A stretch of 64,000 bases of DNA from Alternaria dauci (Eukaryota > Ascomycota > Dothideomycetes > Pleosporales > Pleosporaceae), in contig NC_091277.1 of assembly GCF_042100115.1 (NCBI RefSeq), forward strand, positions 2,170,001 through 2,234,000, given 5' to 3'. Shown here piece after piece: positions 23,421 through 34,685 of this stretch. Positions within the stretch are counted from its first letter, which is position 1, and each line of letters starts with the position of its first letter. A program made the position numbers and the translations under genes. A model generated the notes under the pieces. The model ran no database searches, was not told the DNA's origin, and saw only the letters and a list, made by a program, of their open reading frames with translations.

Positions 23421-23668
23421 GGTGCTTGCGCTCTTGAAATGTGATTGCTGCGATGCGATAGAGCTTAATCTCTAGGTAGTATTAGCAGTGATCGTGATAG
23501 TGGGGATGTTGAGGCGGTGCAGGGCGTGATGTGGGGGATAGACGGAGAGGTGTTGTGGGCAAAAAGAGACTTCCGGACACGCTAGGACAGTTCAGGCTTA
23601 GTTTCAAAATTTCTTGGCAACGCAATATGAGATGACACTGTAGGCCCCGTCCCTAAGGCCCAGAGGGG

Positions 23669-23680
23669 TAGGTACTAATT
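23669..23680 (+). repeat. 12-bp target-site duplication, right (TAGGTACTAATT)
   Basis: Exact match to 22306-22317 at the other edge of the island. Confidence 0.9.
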
Positions 23681-24546
23681 AATATATCTATAAGTACGTA
23701 ATATACTTACCTTATATATACTTAGGAGCTAAATCTAGTAGTTAGTAAAGAGCTAGAAGAGTAAATACCTCTAATACTCTAAATCCTTAGTAATAGTAAA
23801 TCTCTTAGCTAGTACCTTATTAAGAGGTCTAGGGTTAGTAATATTATTATAAAGGTAACCTATAAAGAGACTAGAATATAGTATCTAAAGAGGGTTATAA
23901 AGTATAAAGAGATTATCTACACTAATACCTACTACCTTATTAATCTCTTTATATTTAGCTACCTTAACTACCTAACCTTTAGTAGGTAAAGTAGAGAGAT
24001 AAAGAGATAGCTATACTACTAAGCTATTAATATTAAAAGGGCGCTTAAAGACTAGTATCCTAGACTTAAGAAGAGGGAACTTAAAGAGATACTATAAGGA
24101 TAAGAGAATAAGGTATAAATAGTATTAATACTAATATTCCTCTAACTAAAGCTAACTATTAGATAGTAGTAGCTATACTATAGGTAGCTAGTTAATTATT
24201 CTTAAGAAGGGGTAGTAGGGGTAGTAGAGGTAGTAGTAGTAGAGGTAGCGGTAGTTATAAAGGGTAGTTACAAAGGTTACGAAGGGCGGAAATAGTAGAG
24301 GATAGTAGAGGATAGTAGAGGACAGCGTATATATTAGAAGGTTACGTCTTATAGTCTTTAGTCTATATATAACTTACTACTATTATATATCTTTAGTGTC
24401 TAGCGTTTATAATACACTACGTACGTACTAGCTATACTAAATATAGGCTTATATAAGCCTATAGTTACCTAGTTAGCGCTTTATTTTAAAAAAGTCTCTA
24501 AACGTACTATAATAATAAAAAAAAAGTCTATAAAGGCTAAAGCTAA

Positions 24547-24721
24547 TTTTTTAATTTATATTTTAATAATACTCCCTACTTATTAAAAATAAAAAATTAT
24601 AAATAGTATTATTCATAATTCTTTATATTAGTTTTATCTCTTATATTAAATTAAACTAGTACTAGATAGCTATATAATTCTTATTAATAGCTTATTAATA
24701 GCTTTATAGTTAACTTTAATT
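24547..24721 (-). mobile_element. Family A 5'-end scrap and unassigned AT-rich sequence
   Basis: 24547-24601 matches the reversed extreme 5' end of family A (TTTTAATAATACTCCC ... AAAAATAAAAAATT). The rest up to about 24721 is AT-rich sequence I cannot assign. Confidence 0.55.
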
Positions 24722-27030
24722 AACTTTAACTTTTATAATCCTTTTATTATTACTATAGTATATTTAGAGACTTTCTTAAGTTAAAGTACTAAGTTACTAT
24801 AAGCTTAAATTTATATTTAGTATTACTAGTATATATATAGTATACTATTAATACTAGATATAAAGATATATAATAGTATTATATAGTAAATATTAATTAA
24901 AAGATATAGCCTTCTATCTTATATACTATCTTTTATAATCTTCTACTATCCTTTACTATCCTTTACTATTTTTACTCTTTATAACCTTTATAGTTACCTT
25001 CTATAACTACTACTAATACCTCTACCCTTTCTTTAGAATAATTAACTAGCTAGATATAGTATAACTAATATTATTTAATAATTAGCTTAATTAGAGGTAT
25101 ATTAGAACTACTACTAACTATAGCTTATTCTTTTATTCTTATAGTATTTCTCTAAACTCCTTCTTTTAAAGCCTAAGATATTACTCCTCTAACGCCCTTT
25201 TAATATCTTTTATCTACTAGTGTAGCTAGTTCTTAGTTTTATAGCTAAAGGTACCTTATTTAAGAATAATAAGATAGCTAAATATAAAAAGCCTATAACT
25301 ATAGTAGCTATCTATATAAGCTATATATACTAGTTCTTCTACTTTCTTCTTTATCTATATCCTCCTCTACTTTATAACTACCTTTATAATAATATTACTA
25401 ATACTAAAGGTATTAACCTAAGAGGCCTTTCTATTCTAAAATAATAAGTAGAACTTATATAATTACTTATTTAACTTCTTAAAAACTACTTTAAGTAGCT
25501 CCTAAGAATATATAGAATAAGTATATTATATACTTATAGAAATATTAATTAGTACCTATTTAGTTAAGGTTTTTAGGCTAGGCTAAAAGACCTCCTAGAT
25601 AAGGATAATTTTTATTTTCTATAAGTATAGGGGTATTATTAAAATATAACTTAAAAAAAATAAAAAGTAACTATCCCTCTACTTATTAGTTATAAAAGTT
25701 AATAAAAAAGATAAAGTAATAATATAGTTTAAAAATAAGACTAATTAGTATTTTATAAGAGTAAAGCTCTAACGTCTATATATAAAAACTAAAGTTAAAT
25801 AAATTTATTAAAGGTAACTAAAAAAAGATATTTATTAAAGCTTAGGAGTATATAATAGTAATTAATAGTATTAGCTAGTAATATAATTATAATATATTAT
25901 AAAGGGAAAGAGAGGAGGATATAGTATCTTTACTATAATTAAGCTTACTTAGAATTTTATATATTTCTATAAAAGCTTAACTACTTCTTACCTTTATACT
26001 AATACTAATATATAAGCTTTAATACTATATATAATTATTTTATACTATGTATAATTACCTTATATATAAATACTATAGTAATCCTTAATATATTATACTA
26101 TAAGAATAATTATACCCTAGTAGGGGAGGTCCTACTTATACTATTTAGTAATATAAAAGATCTAAGTATTATATATATTAGTAAGCTACCCCTAAAAGTC
26201 TTCTAAGAGTTAGAGGAGCGTAAACCTAAGGTCCTTTAGTACTTTTACTATACTAAACCTAATAAGGACCTTATAAAAGAGACTAGGGTTAGCTTTATTA
26301 TAATAGAGGAGAGGGTAGAGGAGACTATAATAATAATCCTAAGGAGGAAGGGGTTTAAGTTAATATTTATTATATATACTAATACGCGTTACCTTATTAA
26401 GCTTATTAGGTATAGCTACTTAGCTATAGTAGCTTTAGGGGTTAGTAAGAAAACTAAAGAGTAGCTATACTAATAAATCCTAGATATTAATAAGGTAGTT
26501 AAGGAGAGGGATCTAGGTATTATAGAGAGAGAGTTTAAATATATACTATAAGGTAAGTAAAATAAGGTATAGATAACTATACTATTAGTATTCTTCTAGC
26601 TAAAGTTAATTATCTAGTAGTAATAGTATTATAGATAGTATTTAAATAAGGCTATAACTATAACTATAAAGATAGTAAAAGGAGGTTATAGTTAGTAGTA
26701 ATATAGATATTATAAGGAAGGGACGTAGTAAGGGTAGCTATAAAGGGTAGAAATAGTAAAGGATAGTATATAAGTTAGAAGGTTACGTCTTATAGTCTCT
26801 AGTCTATATATAATACTATTATATATCTTTAGTGTCTAGCATTTATAATACACTACGTACGTACTAGTAGTACTAAATATAGACTTATATAAGCCTATAG
26901 TTACCTAGTTAGCGCTTTATCTTAAAAAAAGTCTCTAAATATACTATAATAATAAAAAAAATCTATAAAGGCCGAAGCTAACTAGATAAGGATAAAGAAG
27001 AAATATATATATATATATATATTATAGAAT
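24722..27030 (-). mobile_element. Family A repeat, subtype 1, reversed, split by A06 (copy A05)
   Basis: Parts 24722-25608 and 26982 to about 27030. It is interrupted by copy A06 within CTAGATAAGGATAA, which is duplicated exactly on both sides. The remainder after the interruption is short and runs into gypsy-derived sequence. Confidence 0.8.
25609..26981 (+). mobile_element. Family A repeat, subtype 4, full length (copy A06)
   Basis: 1,373 bp from TTTTTATTTTCTATAAG to GGCCGAAGCTAA, flanked by a perfect 14-bp duplication CTAGATAAGGATAA (25595-25608 and 26982-26995). It carries a divergent version of the family ORF between about 26100 and 26700; nearly all in-frame stops are TAG/TAA, as expected for CAG/CAA codons hit by RIP. 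Confidence 0.9.
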
Positions 27031-28935
27031 TTAAGTAACTATAAGTATAGATTAATTAAGATAATATAGTACTTTAAATACTATTTAAAGTAGGCCTTAA
27101 AGAAAAAATTTAGGATAGTCTAATATACTATAATAAGCTTAGAATACTATATACTTTAATTAAGCTAGCTATATATATAGATAATAGGCTTTAGGAATAG
27201 AATAACTAGAAGAAATACTTTTAACCTAACTTACTAAATATAAAGAAGTAATATAAAAGGTATAATAAAGATAGTAATACTATTATAACTAGTAAGGTAT
27301 AGGAAAAGTCTAAAGATAAAAGGACTTAAGGATAAAGATAGGATAGTCTCTCTAAAGAAGAATACTAGAAGTATTATAATAATAAAGTATATTTCTATTA
27401 TAGTAAAGTAGGATACTTTACCTAAGACTATAAAGAAGAATAAGTTAAATAAGTAGTTATCTAAATCTAGATAATTAGATAAGGTATACCTTACCTAGCT
27501 AAGATAGAGCTAGATAATAACTTAAGTAACCTAGACCTCTATAAGGAAGTATACTTAAAGGATAAAGAAGGCTATAAAATTATCCTAAGAGTTAAACTAG
27601 ATAATAAAGTTCTTACTATAGAATTACTAAAGAAGATTAACTAGAAGGTTAAGGGTACTATTATAATAGAATAACTAGCTAACTAGTAGTATTAGATATA
27701 TAGAGATACTATATACTATACTAATAACTTTAGGATTTAAAGATAAATTATAATTACTAGTAAAGATACTAAAGCTATAAGGTACTAAGTAGTAACCTAA
27801 TAACCCTACTTTAAAAACTTAGAAGTTAAGGGTAGAGCTTAAGAAATATCTAAAGAAGAGGAAGATACTAAGGAATATAAGAAAATATATTAGTATAACT
27901 ATAAAATTAATTACTTATTCTATAAAGAGGATAAGGAGAAGTAAAAAAAAACTAAGACTAGTACTATTATCTAAGTCTTTAAATAGATAAGTATTTAGTA
28001 AATAACTACTATTTTTATAAATTAAAGAAAATAAATATATATTAATAACTCTTTTAGATATAGTATAGAAATAGGTATAACTTCTATTATAAGTAGCTAA
28101 AGGAAGTATATAAAGTATATAATTATTATTAATATACTTTATTATTAAATATTTATAAAGTTATAGACTATTTAATATATAAAGCTAAGAAGGTATAACT
28201 AAGGAAGAGGATTACTAAGGAAAAGATACCTTATTAGAATATTTATTAGAGCTTCTATTATAATAATAAGTACTTAACGTACTATAGCTTAAAGAATAAT
28301 ATAAGCTACTTTCCTTAGTATAAGGGAAAGAAGTAGCTAAAAAACTAAGATACTATTAGGGATAAGGTTATACTAATAAAAGTATACCTAAAAGGACCCT
28401 TAGGAAGGTATAGGATACTAATAGTTAAGTGAAGTAGTTACTTATAACTATATCTATACTAAGTTAAGATATTTAGGTACTTATAGATAGTAAGGCTATA
28501 AGGATAATAATCTTACCTAGAGTAGTAGAGAAGTATAAGATAGTTTACTAACTTAAGGATAAACTTATACTAGTAGTACTAGCTAATAAGAAACCTATGG
28601 AATATAGAGGTAGTATAATAAGGTTAGAGATAAAACTAATAAAGCTATAAATAGTAGGTATTAAGTACCTTATAAATATTTATATAATAGAACTAAGAGG
28701 ACTAAATATATTAGTTAAGTATAACTAGTTAGGTACTTATAACCCTACTATTAACTAGTAAATAAAGATAATACTTAGAAGAGAACTTATATATAAAGTT
28801 ACTAGAGTATACTAAAGAGTAAGCTTAAAGGACTAGAGCTTAACCTAAAATAAGAGGTTTAGTAAGATCTTGCTTTATAAGATTAAGAGAATCTATAAGA
28901 AAGACTTTAAAAGAGTAAGAGTTATATAAATAAGA
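27031..28935 (+). mobile_element. Ty3/gypsy gag-protease fragment
   Basis: RIP-degraded forward frame. A gag-like region is followed near 27370-27440 by a frame reading like a CCHC zinc knuckle (CFYCGKVGHFTQDC after allowing CpA to TpA changes), then further downstream (about 28490-28780) a retropepsin-like region. It has no LTRs and is bordered by family A copies, so it is an internal fragment. Confidence 0.65.
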
Positions 28936-30238
28936 TTTAGCCTTAGCCTTTATAGACTTTTTTTTTTATTATTATAGCACGTTTAGAGACTTTTTTTAGG
29001 ATAAAGCGCTAGCTAGGTAACCGCGGGCTTATACCTATATTTAGTACTACTAGTATATATATAGTATATTATAAATACTAGATACTAAAGATATATAATA
29101 GTATTATATACTTACTAGAGATAAGATATAACCTTCTAACTTATATACTATCCTCTACTACTATTTTTACTTTTTATAACTACTACCTAGTTCCTTCCTT
29201 AAGAATAACTACCTAGGGCTACTACTATACTTTTAACTTTAACTAGAGGAATATTAGTAGTAATACTATCTATACTATATTCTCTTATCTTTATAATATT
29301 TATTTAAATTCCCTCGCTTTAAGCCTAAGATATTAATCCTTTATTACTCTCTTAATATTAACTACTTACCTATATAGCTAGGACTAGGTTTCTTAGCTAA
29401 AGCCCCCTTAGTTTAGGAGAAAGATATAGCTGAATATAAAGAGCTTATAGCTATAGTACTTATTAACCTAAGCTATATACTTAAGTTCCCTAACTTTCTT
29501 CTACTATTTCTATATCCTCTTCTCCTTAATAGTCTCTTCTATAATAATCTTACTAATATAGAGGTTAATCTAATCTCTTTTAGATACTCAACTCTCTTAG
29601 AATATATAGTAAAACTTTAGGAATTACTTATTTAACGTATTATAAACTACCTTAGGCGGCTCTTAGGTATATATAAAGCTAGTATATTATATATTAGATA
29701 GATTAATTAGTACTTATCTAGTTAGGGTTTTTAGGCTATAATAAAAGACCTCTTAGAGGATAATATAAAGGAAATATATTATATACGTAGGTTTAAATAT
29801 AGTGTAAGTCTTATAAGAAGTCTTAAAGCTTATAAGTTAGTATTAGTATAAAGGTTAGAAGTATTTAGGCTTTATAGAAATATATAAAATTCTAGGTAAG
29901 CTTAATTATAGTAAATATACTATATCCTCTCTCCCCTTTATAATATATTTTAATTATATTACTAGTTAATAATAGCTAGTAATCCTTAATAGACCTCTAC
30001 TAAGGTTTCTAATAGGTATCCTTTTAGTTACCTTTAGTAAATTTTTTTTATCTTTAGTTTTTACGTATAGATATTAGAACTTTACTACTTTAAAACGCTA
30101 ATAAGTCTAGCGTTTAAATTATATTATTACTTTATCATTTTTATTTACTTTTATAACTAATAAGTAGAGGGATAGCTACTTTTTCCTTTTTTAAAGTTTT
30201 AATTTAATAACACCCCCCTACTTATAGAAAATAAAAAA
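28936..30238 (-). mobile_element. Family A repeat, subtype 3, reversed (copy A07)
   Basis: Both family A termini are present in reverse orientation. The flanks are unrelated gypsy fragments and no duplication is visible, so the copy probably sits at a recombination junction. Confidence 0.85.
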
Positions 30239-31698
30239 CTATTCTACTAGTATAGTCCCCTAATAATAAAATAATAAAGGTTCTTTAGATAATAGTAGCC
30301 TTACTCTAATAGCTAAGAAGCTAAGACCTAATAGTAGCTATATAACTCCTACTATACTTAGCTAAAATAGTTTTAGTCTTTAATAGTACTAATATTACTA
30401 TATTCTTAGAATACTTTAAAGATATATCTAAGTGCTATAGGTTTAGTAATAAAGGTATAGTTAATAAGCTCTTAGCCTACTATAAGTAGAAGTAGTAGAC
30501 TATTATCTAAGTTTCTAATACTTATAATATAGCTTAAGTAAATAAGTCTTAGAAAGACTTTAGAGAAGTGCTTAGGAGGTTATTTAGGAGTAATAACTAG
30601 AGCTAATAAGAAGTATAAGCTAAATACTTTAAATATTAGCTTCTTTAGTATTAAGTAAGGTCTAATCTAAATATTAAAGAATACTTATAAGAGTTCTAGA
30701 TCTATAGTAAGTGTTATATTAAAGCTATAACTATTAATAAAGAATACTAAAGTTTCTATCTAGTTAAGGGATTACTACTTAGATAGGTAACTAAAGTACT
30801 TAAGAGATTTAGCCTTAGAATTAATAGCCCTAAAGAGTTTAGCTATAAGAAGATTAGTAACTACCTAACTACTTACCTTAAAGTAGAAGAGGAAGCGTAT
30901 ATACTTAACCTATTAGAGGTAATTAAAAAAATTACCCTTAAGGTAGAGTTTACCCTACCTAAGTTAATAGCTATTTAGTATATACTTATAGTAAGCTATA
31001 ACCTACCTAATATCCTTATATAAATTTTCTAAGCCCTAAAGTTATCTATCCTAGTTAGGGAAGATAATTAATACTATTAACTAACTTAGTTACCCCTTAG
31101 AAAGGCCCCTACTAATATAGAAGTAGATAAGTTAGTTAATAAAATACTAAACCTAAGAATTAATTAGGCTAGCCTAGAACTTAAACCTTAGAAGCTATAA
31201 TAAATATCTTAAGAAATAGAGCTTATAAGTAACTTAAGTATTTATATAGAAGTAGAGTATAGAGTTAATAATATAGTAAACTAGAACTACTTAATAAATA
31301 GTTAGGAACCTAAAAAGCTATAGCTAGAGGGTTAGTACTAATCCTAATAGTATAGTAGATATTAATAGAAGGGTTATTAGACTTATAATAACTAATTATA
31401 TACTACTAATACCTAAGGTTACTAAAACTATAACTCTTAGTATAGTTAAGGTAAGAACTAAATATAGTCCTTTAATGTAGCTATAAACTACTAAGTATAT
31501 AATAAACCTAGTTACTATAAGAATAATTACCTTATACTATAAGTATTTATAGATAAAGGTTAAGTATACCTTAATAAGTAATCTATACTCTAGTAAGGAA
31601 TAGAAGAAAACTTATAAAGTAGAGTACTTAATCTTAGCTAATAGCTCTAGGCTAAGAATCTTTTAGCTTAGATTAAAAAGAGGTAGCTTAAATAAGAT

Positions 31699-31712
31699 AT
31701 TAACTTACTAAC
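31699..31712 (+). repeat. 14-bp target-site duplication of A08, left
   Basis: ATTAACTTACTAAC, matching 33083-33096 (ATTAACCTACTAAC) except for one C/T difference of the RIP type. Confidence 0.88.
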
Positions 31713-33082
31713 TTAGCTTCGGCCTTTGCAGACTTTTTTTGTTGTTACAGCACGTTTAGAGACTTTTCTTAAGATAAAGCGCTAACTAGGTAACTGCGGG
31801 CTTATGTAAGCCTATATTTAGCACTACTAGTACGCACGTAGTGTGTCACAAACGCCGGACACTAAAGATATATAATAGTAGCGGTAGTTATGCGCCTACT
31901 AGAGATAAGACGCAACCTTCTAATATACACGCTATCCTCCGCTATCCTCTGCTATCCTCTACTATTTCCGCCCTTCGTAACCTTCGCAGCCGCCCTTCGT
32001 AACCGCTGCCGCCTCCGCTACCCCTTCTTAAGAATAACTAACTAGCTACCTATAGTATAGCTGCTACTGTCTGATAATTAGCTTTAGTTAGAGGAATGTT
32101 AGCACTAGCGCTATCTACGCCTTATTCTCTTGTCCCTATAGTATCTCTTTGAACTCCCTCTCCTTAAGCCTAGGATATCGCTCCTCTAACACTCTTTTAA
32201 TGTCCTTTATCTACTAGCGCAGCTAGTTCTTAGTTTCCTAGCTAAAGGCACCTTATTTAAGAATAACGAGGTAGCTAAACATAAGGAGCCTGCAGCCGTA
32301 GCGGCCGTCTATATAGGCTATGTATACTAGCTCCTCTACCTTCCTCCCTATCTACGTCCTCCTCTACCTAACAGCTACCTCTATAATAATATTACTAACA
32401 CTAGAGATATTAACCTAAGAGGCCTTTCTGTTCTAGAACAGGAAGCAGAACTTAGGTAATCGCTTATCCAACTCGTCGAGGACCGCTCTAGGCAGCTCCT
32501 AAGTGTATATAGGGTAGGTATATTACGTACTTATAGATATATCAATCAGCACACGTCTAGCTAGGGTTTTTGGGCTAGGCCAGAAGACCTCCCAGATGAG
32601 GATAAAGAGGAAATACATTATATACGCGACGGTTCGTATGCGAGGCGAGTCTTAAAAGTATTAAAGGTATTAAAGCTTATAAGTTAGTGTTAGTATGAAG
32701 GTCAGAAGCAGCTGGGCTTTTATGGAAACGTACAAAATTCCAGGTAAGCTCAATTATAGTAAAGATACTGTATCCTCCTCCCTTCGCAACACATTGCAAT
32801 TGTATCGCTAGCTAATGCTAGCAATCCCCGTTAGGCCTACTAAGGTTCGATAGGTGTCTTTTTGGTTGCCTTTAGCAAATTTTTTTAACTTTAGTTTTCG
32901 CGCACAGACGTCGGAGCTTTACCACCCTAAAACACCGATTGGTCCAGCGTTCGAATCGCGTTGTTACTTCATCTTTTTTTATCGACTTTTGTGACCGATA
33001 AGTAGAGGGATAGCTGCTTTTCACTTTTTTGAAGTTTTATTTTAATGATACCCCCCCACTTGCAGAAAACAAAAAATTAAAA
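31713..33082 (-). mobile_element. Family A repeat, subtype 1, least mutated copy (copy A08)
   Basis: 1,370 bp in reverse orientation, TTAGCTTCGGCCTTTGCAG ... TTGCAGAAAACAAAAAATT. CA and TG dinucleotides are still frequent (for example GCACGCACGTAGTGTGTCAC near 31830), unlike in all other copies, so this is the youngest or least exposed to RIP. The minus-strand ORF (about 32600 to 32000) still has TAG/TAA at likely Gln positions. Near 32947-32959 lies GCGTTCGAATCGC, resembling a pol III B box. Confidence 0.92.
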
Positions 33083-34685
33083 ATTAACCTACTAACTATT
33101 ATAGCACTATTTAAGGAAAAACCCCCTATAGTAATAGTAGAAAATAATATTATCTTAGTATAGCTAATCCCTAACTCTACTAGAAGCTTTTAAGAAGATA
33201 AAGTAGACTAATACTAGAAATTATCTAATATCTTTACTAAAGATAAGTTAGACTTTAAGCTATAGCTAACTACCTTTAGTAAATATAATAATAATATAGT
33301 TACTTCTACTATAATAATATATATAATAGTAGAATAGAAATCCTACTCTAGCTATAATAAGTCTAAAGTATAGAAACTAACGTAGAGAGCAATCCTGCGA
33401 AGACTAAGTAATAAGTATATTCTATACCTAAAAGGTTATAAGAGCTAATCTAAACACCTTTTAAGTAATAGGAATATTAATAAGGATAGGATAGTATAGT
33501 TTAAAGAAACTAACGACGCAATAGACTAGGACACTAACATTAATAACTATTAGAAAGAGGCGGCAGATAGTAAAAGAGATAATAATAACTAGTAACCGTA
33601 AAAGAAGAAGATTATAGATAAGTTAGAGCCTAATATATAATTAGTTATTAAGAGTATCCTAAATATAATAATACCTCTTTAAATTAATACCCTTCTAGGT
33701 AATATACTAAAGGTGTATAAAAGCCTATTTAATATAATTTATATATTAAAGGAGCTACACTTATTTAAAATTAACTTAATAGTTAAAAAGGACTATTAAA
33801 TATAAGACCTACCTAAGCGCTATTAAGGAAGTAATATTAATATACTCTACTTAGTAAATACTCCCCTTAACTACGTCTTAGTAGAATCTTAGGAAGGCTA
33901 GGTTATTAACTACTAAGGTATTAAAGTAGAGTACTAGGTAGACCTAGAGATTAACTATATCTAAGAAAATATCATTACTAGTACTAAGCCTAATAATATA
34001 GAAGAGGATAACTATAACTATTTAAAAGATAATTAAAAGCTATATAATAAGGTAATAGGTATTAAACACCTCTAATAAGACTACCTAAAAGTACTAATTA
34101 ATATCTAAAGTAATATATTTCTTATACTACTTAATTTAGGAGTAGAGCTTAATATAATTAAGAGAGAATTAGCTAAGAAAGCTATACTACTAATAACCTT
34201 ACTCCTAGGAAGTATAAGGGCTACCTAGATAGTTACTACTAATAATAGTATAGTAAACTTTATAAAGATTATCTAAGGAGTCCTTATTATTAAAGGATAA
34301 GTTAAAGTCTAAATAAACTTCTTTATAGTAAAAATCTATACTAATCTAATTATATTAGGGAATTTATTTTTAATAGACGCTTAGGTAATAATTAAGTATA
34401 TAACTAATAGGCTAATATACTATTATATTTTTAGTATTAATAAATAATATAATACTAAGTTTATATACGCTAGGAGTAATTAACTATCTAAACCTAACCT
34501 CTATACTAGACCTATCTTAGGAAAAGGAATAAGAGTATAGAGACTAGTACTCTACTCTATTAACTTACTAAAAGGCTAGAAAGTAAAGTATTATTTAGTA
34601 TAGTAGAGGTAATAGAAGTTAGAATAAACTTAGAAGAAGAGCTAAAAGGTAGTTAGCTAAGGATAAAATTTATAGGTAAGTAGGA

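Larger units (their letters stand above)
22318..23668 (+). mobile_element. Gene-carrying insertion unit, intact copy (1,351 bp)
   Basis: GC-balanced island with normal CA/TG content inside RIP-saturated DNA. It starts TATTCAAATGATAAACG, ends GGCCCAGAGGGG and is bounded by a perfect 12-bp duplication. No terminal inverted repeats, LTRs or poly(A) tail are visible. It carries one ORF, no transposase, and a TGTAAT-type repeat array. A second end-to-end copy with its own, different 12-bp duplication lies at 46292-47705, which is why I call it a mobile unit. Its mode of movement is unknown; a non-autonomous element mobilised in trans is the simplest inference. Confidence 0.8.
21749..24546 (+). mobile_element. 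Family A repeat, subtype 2, split by the gene-carrying island (copy A04)
   Basis: Forward copy in two parts, 21749-22317 and 23669-24546, interrupted by the 1,351-bp GC-balanced unit. Joining the parts through one copy of TAGGTACTAATT restores the arrangement seen in uninterrupted copies (for example near 39280-39310). The degraded subtype 2 ORF follows the insertion. The host copy is heavily RIP-mutated although the insertion is not. Confidence 0.88.
30239..34685 (+). mobile_element. Ty3/gypsy gag-protease fragment, split by A08
   Basis: Forward coding-like frames at 30239-31712 (gag-type, with a Gln/Tyr/Asn-rich tail) and 33083-34685, interrupted by family A copy A08 inside ATTAAC(T/C)TACTAAC. 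The second part includes a retropepsin-like stretch around 34130-34450 (a Ser-Gly-Ala-Glu-type active site, later ILGNPFL-like motif) after allowing for RIP. No RT or LTR is attached. Confidence 0.6.

Noticed and set aside
32940..32965. tRNA gene at the TTCGAA motif of family A
   Set aside because: The T-arm-like stem is only three pairs, no anticodon or D arm folds in order, and the motif recurs in every family A copy.
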